Position numbers and translations under genes: made by a program. A stretch of DNA of 64,000 bases. Origin: UBA2834 sp963623365. Lineage in GTDB: Bacteria > Patescibacteriota > Saccharimonadia > Saccharimonadales > Saccharimonadaceae. The notes beneath the pieces are model-generated. The model worked only from the letters and a program-made list of their open reading frames with translations, ran no database searches and was not told the DNA's origin. Location: positions 1 to 64,000 of the forward strand of contig CAVFJY010000003.1 in NCBI GenBank assembly GCA_963623365.1, written 5' to 3'. Below are positions 52,603 through 61,442 of this stretch, in pieces. The first letter of the stretch is position 1, and the number at the start of each line of letters is the position of its first letter.

Positions 52603-54843
52603 ATGAGTGGCTTAGTGAACATATTGCAGGTGTTTTTATTGATAGGAATACTTTATTACTTATTTATCGGTTTAGCATTTATTGGGGTTATTGTCGGGAT
52701 AGTATTCTTAATAAACCATCTCGTAAATAAGCATCGCGCACCTAAACAAAATCAGACGAACGTTGCACCGAATGCGAGCGCGGCACCAGCAGTAGCGCCG
52801 CAAAATTCAAGCGCAATGCCGACGACGCAGCCCACTCCAAATACGACGCCAACGAGGGCAGCACCCAAGAAGACGGACCCTTACGCTAAATATAATATTC
52901 TCCTAATTTGTGGCAGCGTCTTCCTTGTCTTTGCGATAGTCTCATTCATGAATACTGTCGACGACTCCTTAGTTGCACCAAGCGTTATTGTGCTAACATT
53001 ACTCTTCTATGTATTGGGCTTAGTAATCTATAAACTAGTCGATTACTTGAAGCCTGTCGGTCTGACTTTCATCTACACCGCCACCGCCGTTTTCCCATTT
53101 TGGGTAATCGCTTTATGTTCATGCGGCATGGATACGCAAAGCGCCTGGATAAGCTGTTCGATTTTCTCCTTCGTCGCATTCACGGGAACTTCGCTCTTAA
53201 CTAAGACTAAAATATTGCCAGTTTTAAGCTATTTATGGTTGCCGGTTATCGCATGGACATGCACACCGAGCTGGAATACAGCCCTACAGAACTACTGGAT
53301 TTATCTTGCCCCTACCATTATGAGCTTTGTTCCAGTTTTGCTTTATTGTTTTCGACCAACTTGGCTGCCGAAAAATTTCCGCCCAGCCACCAAAATCGCC
53401 GCTTTTGGTCTTTTTCCACTACTCTTTCTGTGGTCGCTCGCTTTATATGTTATGCCAAATGTCGCCGTAACAGCACCAATACTACGCACGCTTATGGCGC
53501 TCTCCACAGTCGTCTACGCATTAATCTTTTGGTCAAAAGAACGCAGCCACGCTTGGCTAATTGCCTGCCGCATAGCAATACAATGTCTTCTCTGTGCCTG
53601 CATTGCAGATATAATTAATTTCTCAATTTTTAGCCCTACGAGGTCGACAATTCTGTCTACCGCTCACACTAGTCGAGAATACCACTGGCTAAACTTAACT
53701 AGCGATGATACTAAATTAATTATCTGTATTGTTTGGATTATCAGCTGTTTAGCGCAGGCACTCTTGTCGATATTCGCAATCGAGAAATCTAAGAAGAACG
53801 CGAAGATCGAGCATATCGCCGAAATCGTTTCTTTAGTAGGTCTTTTTATAACGCCTGCGCTGATAATGGACAACAGTAACGACATCAGCATAGGAGCCAT
53901 ATCACTGATTGTCGATTTGATACTAGTTGCGCTAGGTGTCACCTATACAAAGCTTAATAAAAATATCTTCTGGGGGGTTGCAACTCTAGTTGGAGCCGCA
54001 CTAATCCCAAGTGCCCTTGCGACTGGTCTCATTGGCAATTGGTCAAATGTGGGGAACTTATTCTACTTCACTTTTTATGGTGCATTTGTACTGTTAGCCT
54101 ATAATTACCTTGGCAAAAAACAACCAGAAGAAACAATGGTATTAACAGTTTTAGCGCTAACCCTTGCGAGTATAGTCGTGCTAGCTAGTGCCTCCGTTCT
54201 GAACTACCCAGAATTGGGCTGGCTAATTGTCTCTTTGTTTTTAGCGGGCTTCGGCTATCTGCGCAAATCAACCAACTTAATGGAGGCCAGCATTTATGGC
54301 GGGGCGCTCTGTGTGTTTTCGTTGATCGGCACAATCATGGATACTACTGCTTCCTCGAGCTATCTTAACGAATTGAGCTTCCGCAGACGGGTTACGATAC
54401 TGGACGCGGTTCGATGCTACGTTATTCCAATTGCCCTACTAGGCGTTAGCTATTGGCGAGAACGTGGCATCGCAGAATCCTCGCGCTGGCGCTTCATTCT
54501 AGGCTACATAATTTTAAGTATCTCATTGATTATGCTTGGCATGGGCGGAAACAGCGAATGGTTGCTGCTAAGCGCCATGACACAAGCAGGATTCCTAGTC
54601 TACGCCGCAACGACTGGTCGCGATTGGCTAATTTGGTCGAGTATCATAATTATCGTTGGTAACATGCTCACTATAACTGGCGTCTATACTTGGATGGGCT
54701 TTGCGATAGTTGGCATTGCGCTAATTGCGGTAGTGATTTGGCAAATGAGCAAACAGAATAAGCCCAAACAATCCGCAGAACTCGAGCGAACCGAGAGAAA
54801 ACCCGAGGAAGCCAAAGAAGATCCCAAGGATTCAGAGAAATAA
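52603..54843 (+). CDS. Large polytopic membrane protein, unknown
   Basis: 746 residues. One N-terminal helix (about 7-40), a Pro/Ala/Thr/Asn-rich linker (about 45-98), then a long run of at least 14 hydrophobic helices to about residue 720, and a charged Glu/Lys-rich tail. The layout resembles DUF2157/DUF2339-like membrane proteins, but no motif allows a name. Ribosome binding site AGGAGG, 11 nt from the ATG. Promoter TTGCGC-17-TAAAAT lies at about 52547-52575. It is divergent from rpoBC. Confidence 0.7.
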   Translation: MSGLVNILQVFLLIGILYYLFIGLAFIGVIVGIVFLINHLVNKHRAPKQNQTNVAPNASAAPAVAPQNSSAMPTTQPTPNTTPTRAAPKKTDPYAKYNILLICGSVFLVFAIVSFMNTVDDSLVAPSVIVLTLLFYVLGLVIYKLVDYLKPVGLTFIYTATAVFPFWVIALCSCGMDTQSAWISCSIFSFVAFTGTSLLTKTKILPVLSYLWLPVIAWTCTPSWNTALQNYWIYLAPTIMSFVPVLLYCFRPTWLPKNFRPATKIAAFGLFPLLFLWSLALYVMPNVAVTAPILRTLMALSTVVYALIFWSKERSHAWLIACRIAIQCLLCACIADIINFSIFSPTRSTILSTAHTSREYHWLNLTSDDTKLIICIVWIISCLAQALLSIFAIEKSKKNAKIEHIAEIVSLVGLFITPALIMDNSNDISIGAISLIVDLILVALGVTYTKLNKNIFWGVATLVGAALIPSALATGLIGNWSNVGNLFYFTFYGAFVLLAYNYLGKKQPEETMVLTVLALTLASIVVLASASVLNYPELGWLIVSLFLAGFGYLRKSTNLMEASIYGGALCVFSLIGTIMDTTASSSYLNELSFRRRVTILDAVRCYVIPIALLGVSYWRERGIAESSRWRFILGYIILSISLIMLGMGGNSEWLLLSAMTQAGFLVYAATTGRDWLIWSSIIIIVGNMLTITGVYTWMGFAIVGIALIAVVIWQMSKQNKPKQSAELERTERKPEEAKEDPKDSEK

Positions 54844-54861
54844 GCGAAAATAAAAGCACCT

Positions 54862-54891
54862 AAAAACCACCCGATACCCTGGGTGGTTTTT
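54862..54891. terminator. Bidirectional intrinsic terminator
   Basis: AAAAACCACCC, an 8-nt loop, GGGTGGTTTTT. Confidence 0.88.
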
Positions 54892-54971
54892 AAGCATATA
54901 AGCTCTCAACTTTTATGTTTTTAAAGCTGACTCGCAGTTAGCTTAATGCCTGAACAAAAGCATTAGCGATA

Positions 54972-55403
54972 TTATATATCCAAATCGTCCAAATCCGCAA
55001 GCTCTGCGCGAGTTTTTTTGGCAAGTTCGCTGCTCTCTTCGCTAGCCTCATCGGTGTCATCATCGACCACATCGATTTCGGCGACAGGCGCAGCTTCACT
55101 GACGAAGCTGTCATCAGCGACGGATTCGGCTGCTTGCTTTGGTGCACCCTCATAACCATCATTGTTGACAATCTTCAAGTTATAACGCGCATCATTCTTG
55201 GTGCCAAGTGCGCGCAAGAGCGTACGAATGCTCTGAGCGGTCGCGCCACGACGGCCGATAATGCGACCGACATCTTCTGGGTCGACTTCGAGACTAAGCA
55301 GAACACCTTTTTCGTCGATAGTACGATCGATTGTAACTTTGTCTGGATTATTCACGAGAGTCTTTACAATATATTCTACGAATTGCTGGTCTATAGTAGC
55401 CAT
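54972..55403 (-). CDS. khpA: KH-domain RNA-binding protein KhpA-like, with acidic tail
   Basis: 143 residues. The N-terminal 77 residues are KhpA-like (VEYIVKTLVNNPDKV, then DVGRIIGRRGATAQSIRTLL with the GxxG loop GRRG). Residues about 90-143 are an acidic tail (EIDVVDDDTDEASEESSELA) not found in standard 75-85 residue KhpA. KhpA binds RNA, in Firmicutes with KhpB, and affects cell elongation. It follows rpsP as in many bacteria, but a terminator separates them. Confidence 0.9.
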   Translation of the reverse strand: MATIDQQFVEYIVKTLVNNPDKVTIDRTIDEKGVLLSLEVDPEDVGRIIGRRGATAQSIRTLLRALGTKNDARYNLKIVNNDGYEGAPKQAAESVADDSFVSEAAPVAEIDVVDDDTDEASEESSELAKKTRAELADLDDLDI

Positions 55404-55465
55404 AGGTTCTCCATATTAAATATTTACAATACTAGTATATAATATTTCAGCTAAAATTAAGCATA

Positions 55466-55497
55466 AAAATACCTCGTTTTATTTTCCGAGGTATTTT
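55466..55497 (-). terminator. Intrinsic terminator after rpsP
   Basis: AAAATACCTCG, a 10-nt loop, CGAGGTATTTT; T-runs on both strands. Confidence 0.85.
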
Positions 55498-55505
55498 GCC
55501 TGAAT

Positions 55506-55853
55506 TTAAGCCTCAGTTGTTTCAGCGGCCGGCTCTTCCTTTGGCTGATTTTTGCGGAGCTTATCGGCATGTTTGGCGGTAGCGTGTTTCTCAGTCGTTG
55601 CCTTGACCCATTTTGGCATTTTGATACCTTCCTTGGTCAGGATGCGAACAACACGGGAGCTTGGCTGCGCACCATTGCTCAAATATTTTTCAACTTTTTC
55701 TTTGTCCAAAGTTGTGGCTTTAGTATGTGGGTTGTAGCTGCCGACCTGAGCGACGATACGACCCGAAAGAGGGTGACGTTGCGCTTCTTGGACGACTATC
55801 CGATAAAGCGGCAAAGCTTTACGGCCATTACGCTGTAAGCGAATCGCAAGCAT
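55506..55853 (-). CDS. rpsP: 30S ribosomal protein bS16
   Basis: 115 residues: LAIRLQRNGRKALPLYRIVV at the start, GRIVAQVGSYNPHTK in the middle, as in all S16. A C-terminal extension rich in Lys and Glu (KADKLRKNQPKEEPAAETTEA-like) adds about 30 residues. Its usual partner trmD is elsewhere in this window. It follows rnc on the same strand. Confidence 0.97.
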   Translation of the reverse strand: MLAIRLQRNGRKALPLYRIVVQEAQRHPLSGRIVAQVGSYNPHTKATTLDKEKVEKYLSNGAQPSSRVVRILTKEGIKMPKWVKATTEKHATAKHADKLRKNQPKEEPAAETTEA

Positions 55854-55888
55854 AATTCTCCTTTAATTAATTAACTCTAGATATTATA

Positions 55889-56626
55889 TCAGATTACATT
55901 GAAGCTGGCAACCTCTTTAGGATGCTCCTTCTTGTAGAGCCGGATAGCTTCGGCGGCAGCTTTGACTTGCGCTTCTTGCTTACTATGACCGATACCGACG
56001 GCCTTTAGGTGCCCGCCAATATAGACGCCAAGTGTAAAAGTCTTATCGTGGTCGGGCCCCTCTTCTTTGATGACCTGATAGCTAGGCGTAACATTATCGA
56101 TATGCTGCGAGAGAACCTGTAAGAAGGATTTCGCATCGCGCCACGATTCATTCTCGATAATTTCATTGATATGCGTAAGACTGTTCTGCTGAATAAAGGC
56201 TTCGGCGGCAGCATAACCCTGATCGAGATAAATTGCACCAATAATCGCTTCGTAGCAATCTGCCATAATCACATGCAGGGCCCGCTCGGAACCATTCTTT
56301 TCGCCGCGACTAAGTCGAACTAAATCACGATAGCCAAGCCGCTCGCCCGCTGCGGCGTTAGCTTCAGTATTAACGAGCGCGGCACGCCATGAAGTCATAA
56401 TGCCTTCTGGCTGTTGATAGTTTTTAAATAAGAAATCAGACGAAACTAATTCCAGCACGGCGTCGCCCAAGAATTCGAGACGCTCGTTATGTTCAATTGC
56501 ATCACGATGCTCGTTTACGTACGAACGATGCGTCAGTGCGGTCACGAACAAATTGATATCATGAAATTCAATACCGAGTTTTGTTTGCGCAAAAGCCACA
56601 TAAGCATCTAACTGCCCTTTATTCAT
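55889..56626 (-). CDS. rnc: Ribonuclease III
   Basis: 245 residues. The catalytic signature NERLEFLGDAVLELVSSDFL is present, with a second acidic site MADCYEAIIGAIYLDQG. The C-terminal dsRNA-binding domain shows AVGIGHSKQEAQVKAAAEAI. It cuts double-stranded RNA, including rRNA precursors. The stop of the Nudix gene and the rnc start overlap by one base. Confidence 0.97.
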   Translation of the reverse strand: MNKGQLDAYVAFAQTKLGIEFHDINLFVTALTHRSYVNEHRDAIEHNERLEFLGDAVLELVSSDFLFKNYQQPEGIMTSWRAALVNTEANAAAGERLGYRDLVRLSRGEKNGSERALHVIMADCYEAIIGAIYLDQGYAAAEAFIQQNSLTHINEIIENESWRDAKSFLQVLSQHIDNVTPSYQVIKEEGPDHDKTFTLGVYIGGHLKAVGIGHSKQEAQVKAAAEAIRLYKKEHPKEVASFNVI

Positions 56627-57255
56627 TAATTAAATTCTCCACTACGAATCTTCTTTTTGGCAATTAACATCAATTTTTCAATATCGGCGTACTCGATAGC
56701 ATCGAGCGCTTCGCTAAAGCTAAACCAGCGAATGCCATTCATCCATTTCTCTTTAGTTGGATGTTCTTTTTTATTAGTCGATTGCACAAGATAAACCTGC
56801 GTAGTCATCAAAACCAATTTATCCAAACGACGATATTTAAAATGAATTTTCCCGAGCCAGGTCAAGACATCGACATCCTTAAGTCCCGATTCTTCGCCAA
56901 TCTCGCGCACGGCGGTCTGTTTGGCGTTTTCACCAGGCTCGATATGACCTTTGGGAATTGTCCAGCGATCTTTGCTGTCTTGAATTAGCAGAATTTCAAT
57001 ATCACGATTATCTGGCGTCATGCGAAAGACGATGCCACCTGCGGTTGGTTCGCGCACGATTTCCTTAATTTCAGGCTTCTTGCGAAAAACTACCTGGCGG
57101 ATCTTTTCCAGTCGCGGTTCCTTATATTCTTCGGTCGGCAAGGCTTCAGGGATTTTATAACTACCCCGTTTATTTCTTGCGTTCGTTTTTTTCTTCGGTT
57201 TTGGCCGCGGTGACCGCGACATTCGCGATGTCGCGTTTTTGGCTTTAGGCTTCAT
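56626..57255 (-). CDS. Nudix hydrolase with basic N-terminal extension
   Basis: 209 residues if started at ATG 57255 (MKPKAKNATS); other starts exist 18 codons upstream or 11 codons downstream. The first 35 residues are very basic (PRPKPKKKTNARNKRG). The Nudix box is complete: GHIEPGENAKQTAVREIGEE then SGL. It hydrolyses a nucleoside diphosphate linked to X; the substrate is unknown. The position between nusB and rnc suggests RNA 5'-end or nucleotide clean-up, by inference only. Confidence 0.88.
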   Translation of the reverse strand: MKPKAKNATSRMSRSPRPKPKKKTNARNKRGSYKIPEALPTEEYKEPRLEKIRQVVFRKKPEIKEIVREPTAGGIVFRMTPDNRDIEILLIQDSKDRWTIPKGHIEPGENAKQTAVREIGEESGLKDVDVLTWLGKIHFKYRRLDKLVLMTTQVYLVQSTNKKEHPTKEKWMNGIRWFSFSEALDAIEYADIEKLMLIAKKKIRSGEFN

Positions 57256-57754
57256 CCTCTTTTGCGTCTTTGACGTCGCCTGCAGCTTCTGTTTGGTCTG
57301 ATTCTGCATGCTGTTTCTGTTCCTCTCCCCCAATATTACGATAAGCCGTACCCAGCACGCCGTTAATGAATTTGGAAGAGTTATCGGAACCAAATGCTTT
57401 AGCTAATTCGACGGCTTCATTAATGGCTACCTTTGGCGGAACGCTGTCTTTTCGGCGAGTCAGCTCAAAAAGACCAATCCGTAGGACGTTACGATCAACA
57501 GAAGAAATACTAGCAATTGGCCATTCGGGCGCCATTGGTTGTAATTCTTGGTCTAGTACATCCATCTCATCAAAAACACCATGAGTAAGATCATGTACAA
57601 AATCCACGTCCCCTAAGGCTTTTTCGTAGGGTACGATATTTTTTGCGACGATACTATCGATGTCGGCCGAGGCGTCGCCTGCCTTACTCCGGAACTCATA
57701 TTCATAGAGACTCTGAAGTGCGATAATTCTGCCGAGATGTCGATTGCTTGCCAC
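57245..57754 (-). CDS. nusB: Transcription antitermination factor NusB
   Basis: 169 residues. ASNRHLGRIIALQSLYEYEF at the N-terminus, VDRNVLRIGLFELTRRKDSV and PPKVAINEAVELAKAFGSDN then SSKFINGVLG are diagnostic. An acidic tail (DQTEAAGDVKDAKEDEA) follows. NusB with S10 binds boxA in rRNA leaders. It starts 20 bp after rpmF. Confidence 0.96.
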   Translation of the reverse strand: MASNRHLGRIIALQSLYEYEFRSKAGDASADIDSIVAKNIVPYEKALGDVDFVHDLTHGVFDEMDVLDQELQPMAPEWPIASISSVDRNVLRIGLFELTRRKDSVPPKVAINEAVELAKAFGSDNSSKFINGVLGTAYRNIGGEEQKQHAESDQTEAAGDVKDAKEDEA

Positions 57755-57773
57755 GATTATTTTGCCTCCCTAT

Positions 57774-57974
57774 TTATTTTGACTTTTTGTCACATTTGCA
57801 TGGCTTACTGCCACATGCTTTGCAAGCTTTGAGCTTGAGATTTGGGGTCTTCTTCGCGGTTTCAAAAGCTTTGACTGGTGAATGTGCGTTCACGCTCCGA
57901 GCGAGCTTGAGGCGAAGATGACTACGGCGAAGGCCGGTCTTGCGCGGACTGCTCTGTTTTTTTGGTTCAGGCAT
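57774..57974 (-). CDS. rpmF: 50S ribosomal protein bL32
   Basis: 66 residues from ATG 57974 (AAGGAG 9 nt upstream): MPEPKKQSSPRKTGLRRSHL is typical L32. The C-terminal part has four Cys (KACKACGSKPCKCDKKS) that can form the zinc ribbon. First gene of a minus-strand operon rpmF-nusB-nudix-rnc-rpsP. Confidence 0.93.
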   Translation of the reverse strand: MPEPKKQSSPRKTGLRRSHLRLKLARSVNAHSPVKAFETAKKTPNLKLKACKACGSKPCKCDKKSK

Positions 57975-58011
57975 GTAAAAATGCTCCTTCTTTGATAGAT
58001 TACTTTGTGCT

Positions 58012-58040
58012 AGTTTACTATATTTTGCACTCTTTCGCAA
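58012..58040 (-). promoter_or_regulatory. Promoter of rpmF operon
   Basis: On the minus strand TTGCGA (58035-58040), 17 bp, TAAACT (58012-58017). It faces away from the sortase promoter at 58079. Confidence 0.7.
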
Positions 58041-58078
58041 GAGGGGGCGTGCATGGCTGCGGGCGATTTTCCTTATGT

Positions 58079-58084
58079 TATAAT
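58079..58084 (+). promoter_or_regulatory. Extended -10 box of sortase gene, implied leaderless start
   Basis: TGTTATAAT, with 6 nt to the ATG at 58091. Confidence 0.62.
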
Positions 58085-58090
58085 TGCGGT

Positions 58091-58915
58091 ATGAAAATTC
58101 GGAAAACAAAATCGCGCGTCAAATTAGTGCTTAGCTGCATCGCGGCGCTGATTTGCGTAATTGGAATTGGCTATTCGGGATATAAGATTTATGAGTGGGC
58201 ACTAGACTCAATCGACACCGAGGAACAAACTACGGCAATTAATGAAATCGCCTCGACGCGGGAAATTTCAGATAATTCAAGTACAGAGGTAATTGAATCG
58301 GGCGAGCCAGACGATGCACCCTATTGGCAATACCTGAAGACGAATCTGCTAGATGTGGATTTCACCGAACTGCGCAAAATTAATAACGAAACAGCAGGCT
58401 GGATTTCGCTCAGCGGTACGAATATTAATTACCCATATGTACAAACGAGCAATAATGATTTTTATCTGAAACATTCGTTTGATAAGAGTTACAATACCGC
58501 CGGTTGGGTATTTGAGGATTTTCGCAATAAAAATGATGGTAGCGATAAGAATCTGATTTTGTATGCGCATGGACGCAATGACGGCACCATGTTCGGTACG
58601 CTCAGAACAATTCTGACGAATGGTTGGCGAAATAATGCAAATAATTTTATCGTGCGCACCGCGACAGACAACGAAATGGCACTGTGGCAAGTGTTTAGCG
58701 TCTACCGAATCGAGGTGACGACGGACTATATCCAGACTAGCTTCACGAGCGATGCGCAATTTGAGACATTTATTAATATGCTAAAGGACCGCAGCGCGCA
58801 AGATTTTGGTGCAAGTGTCAGCGGCAGTGATCAGATTTTAACTTTGTCGACTTGCTACAACAGCAAAGAACGCGTAGTTTTGCACGCGAAACTAATTAAG
58901 CGCCAAGCGAAATAG
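58091..58915 (+). CDS. Class B-like sortase
   Basis: 274 residues. One N-terminal membrane helix (about 12-36), an acidic linker, then the sortase beta-barrel. Landmarks: NNETAGWISLSGTNINYPYV, NNDFYLKHSFDKSYNTAGW, catalytic His in NLILYAHGRNDGTMFGTL, Cys in LTLSTCYNS and Arg in KERVVLHAKL. The YLxHxFDxxxNxxG stretch and the long helix before the Cys are of class B type. It links surface proteins to the wall through a motif of its own, but no substrate with a clear LPxTG/NPxTN motif is visible in this window. Confidence 0.92.
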   Translation: MKIRKTKSRVKLVLSCIAALICVIGIGYSGYKIYEWALDSIDTEEQTTAINEIASTREISDNSSTEVIESGEPDDAPYWQYLKTNLLDVDFTELRKINNETAGWISLSGTNINYPYVQTSNNDFYLKHSFDKSYNTAGWVFEDFRNKNDGSDKNLILYAHGRNDGTMFGTLRTILTNGWRNNANNFIVRTATDNEMALWQVFSVYRIEVTTDYIQTSFTSDAQFETFINMLKDRSAQDFGASVSGSDQILTLSTCYNSKERVVLHAKLIKRQAK

Positions 58916-58970
58916 CCGGGCGCTTAATCTATTTTGGAAACCAGCGATTCCGCGCTAGCTGAGTTGAGTT

Positions 58971-61355
58971 TTATTTAACCACAACATTCACAAGATGCGT
59001 CTTCGGAATTGCAATTACTTTAACAACTTGCCGACCATCCGTATAGCTTTGTACTTTTGCGTCAGCGAGCGCAGCGGCCTGCATCTTCTCGGAGTCTTCG
59101 GCGTCAGCAGCGGGCAACATAATGCGCGCCCGCAATTTGCCGTTAATCTGCACGACCATTTCGATTTCGTCAGCAATCAACAATTTTTCGTCCCATTTTG
59201 GCCAAATGTCGTTTGCGTCCAATGCTTCGAGCATTTCTGAAGCGAGATGAGGCGCAAAAGGTTTGAGTAATTTCGCCAACACAACCAAATCGTCGTAATG
59301 CGCGCCATTTTTATAAAGCTCATTTACGAACTCCATCAGCGCAGCAACGGCAGTATTGAAGTTATTGCGATGCATATCTTCGGTGACTTTTTTGACAGTC
59401 TTGTGACGATAAACAATATTTTTATCCTCGACGGAAGTCTTCTTGTCGAAAGTTAGCGTCCAGCAACGATTCAAGAAACGATAGACACCACCAATTGCCT
59501 CAGTACTCCAGGCGGCATCAAGATTGTATGGACCGATAAATAGTTCGTAAGTGCGCAAAGTATCAGCGCCGTAACCTTGATTAATGACATCGAGTGGATC
59601 AATCACATTGCCTTTGGACTTCGACATCTTTTTGCCATCAGGCGCATTGATATAGCCGTTGTAAAGTAATTTCTTGACTGGCTCGCGGAAGTTCAGGTAG
59701 CCTTCGTCAGCAAAGAATTTGCACCAGAAGCGAACATAAAGCAGATGCGCGACAGCATGGTCGCCGCCACAATAAATATCCGTCGGCGCCCAGAAGTTGA
59801 CTTTCTTAGGATCCCATGCCTGCTTATCATTATGCGGATCGGTATAGCGCCAGAGGTACCAGCTCGAGCAAGCGTAGCCATCCAGCGTATCAGTCTCGCG
59901 GGTCATTTCTTCGCCATCGATCGTAACTTTTAGAAATTCTGGACATTTTGCTAGGGCGGAACGGCCAGTTGAATCCGGCTTATAGTCATCAATCTGCGGC
60001 AACATTACTGGCAATTGATCTTCAGGAATAGCATGTGCTTGACCATTTTTATCATAGGCAATCGGAATTGGGCAACCCCAATAACGCTGGCGCGAAATCA
60101 ACCAGTCACGCATGCGGTAAGTCACTTTTTTGCGGCCAATACCCTGTTGTTCGAGCCAATCATTAATTTGTTCGCGCACTTCGCTGCTTTGTTTGCCACT
60201 GAATGGGCCGGAATTAACCATCTCACCTTCGCCTGCGTAGCACAGCGAATCGTCTTTGGAATTTTCGGGTTTCTCAATTACTTTGACAATTGGCAAATCA
60301 AATTTAGTGGCAAATTCATGGTCGCGCTCGTCGCAGGCCGGCACGCCCATAACGGCACCAGTGCCATAGCCGCTCAGAACATAATCTGCCACCCAAATCG
60401 GCATCTTTTCGCCCGTAGCCGGATTAATTACATAGGACCCGGTAAAGACGCCCGTCTTGTCTTTGTTTTCTTGGCGTTCAATTTCAGATTTTTTCAACGC
60501 CGTTTTACAATAAGCCACAACAGCATCTTTAGTGTCGTCATTGACCAAATCCTTAATTAATTCATTTTCTGGCGCAAGTACCATAAATGTTGCACCAAAA
60601 ATCGTATCGGGGCGCGTAGTAAAAACGGTAATCTTGCCACCACTGTCGGCAATCTGAAAATCAATTTCAGCACCTTCGCTCCGACCAATCCAATTTTTCT
60701 GCATCGTCTTGATTTTTTCTGGCCAATCCAGTGCGTCGATTTCGTCGAGCAATTCATCGGCATAAGCAGTAATTTTAAAGAACCACTGCTTCATTTTCTT
60801 CTTTTCGACTTCGTGACCGCAGCGCCAGCAGCAACCATTTTCGACCTGCTCATTGGCTAGCACGGTTTGATCGACCGGGCACCACCATTGATAACTCTCA
60901 GCCTGATAGGCGAGACCTTTTTTGAAGAGTTGCAAGAAGCACCATTGTGTCCATTTATAATAGGCGGGGTCGGAGGTGTTAACTTCGCGCGACCAGTCAA
61001 TCGCATAACCTAAGCGCTTGGCTTGTTTGCGAAAATTATCGATATTGGTTTTAGTCACCGCTTGTGGCGAAATGCCAGTTTTAATTGCATAATTTTCGGC
61101 AGGCAGGCCAAAAGTATCGTAACCAAAAGGTCGCAAGACATTCATTTCTTGCTGAGTATAGAAACGCGCGAGACAGTCGACAATGGAAAAATTACGAACA
61201 TGGCCAACATGCAAGCCGGCACCAGACGGATAAGGGAACATCTCGGCAAGATACATTTTCGGACGTTTATCGTTGTCTTTGGCGGTAAAAGGCTGTTCTT
61301 CTTCCCAGCGCTTTTGCCATTTTTCTTCTATTTTTAATGGCTCATAATGACTCAT
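58971..61355 (-). CDS. leuS: Leucyl-tRNA synthetase
   Basis: 794 residues from ATG 61355 (MSHYEPLKIEEKWQKRW). The HIGH motif is HVGH in PSGAGLHVGHVRNFS, the CP1 editing domain shows TTRPDTIFGATFMVLAPEN, and KMSKS is in GKKMSKSKGNVIDP. The C-terminal domain VQINGKLRARI is standard. It charges tRNA-Leu. TAAAAT lies 8 nt before the ATG, so there is no room for a T-box or attenuator. It is divergent from the PBP gene. Confidence 0.97.
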   Translation of the reverse strand: MSHYEPLKIEEKWQKRWEEEQPFTAKDNDKRPKMYLAEMFPYPSGAGLHVGHVRNFSIVDCLARFYTQQEMNVLRPFGYDTFGLPAENYAIKTGISPQAVTKTNIDNFRKQAKRLGYAIDWSREVNTSDPAYYKWTQWCFLQLFKKGLAYQAESYQWWCPVDQTVLANEQVENGCCWRCGHEVEKKKMKQWFFKITAYADELLDEIDALDWPEKIKTMQKNWIGRSEGAEIDFQIADSGGKITVFTTRPDTIFGATFMVLAPENELIKDLVNDDTKDAVVAYCKTALKKSEIERQENKDKTGVFTGSYVINPATGEKMPIWVADYVLSGYGTGAVMGVPACDERDHEFATKFDLPIVKVIEKPENSKDDSLCYAGEGEMVNSGPFSGKQSSEVREQINDWLEQQGIGRKKVTYRMRDWLISRQRYWGCPIPIAYDKNGQAHAIPEDQLPVMLPQIDDYKPDSTGRSALAKCPEFLKVTIDGEEMTRETDTLDGYACSSWYLWRYTDPHNDKQAWDPKKVNFWAPTDIYCGGDHAVAHLLYVRFWCKFFADEGYLNFREPVKKLLYNGYINAPDGKKMSKSKGNVIDPLDVINQGYGADTLRTYELFIGPYNLDAAWSTEAIGGVYRFLNRCWTLTFDKKTSVEDKNIVYRHKTVKKVTEDMHRNNFNTAVAALMEFVNELYKNGAHYDDLVVLAKLLKPFAPHLASEMLEALDANDIWPKWDEKLLIADEIEMVVQINGKLRARIMLPAADAEDSEKMQAAALADAKVQSYTDGRQVVKVIAIPKTHLVNVVVK

Positions 61356-61363
61356 AATTACAT

Positions 61364-61369
61364 ATTTTA
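61364..61369 (-). promoter_or_regulatory. -10 box of leuS, implied leaderless start
   Basis: TAAAAT on the minus strand, 8 nt from the ATG. A -35-like TTTACT lies 17 bp upstream. Confidence 0.55.
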
Positions 61370-61430
61370 ACCTAAATAACAGATATAGTAAAATGCTCAT
61401 GTTTTGCCCGACAAGCAACGCGATGTAGTG

Positions 61431-61436
61431 TATAAT
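61431..61436 (+). promoter_or_regulatory. -10 box of the PBP gene, implied leaderless start
   Basis: TATAAT, with 6 nt to the ATG at 61443. Confidence 0.62.
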
Positions 61437-61442
61437 GTAGTA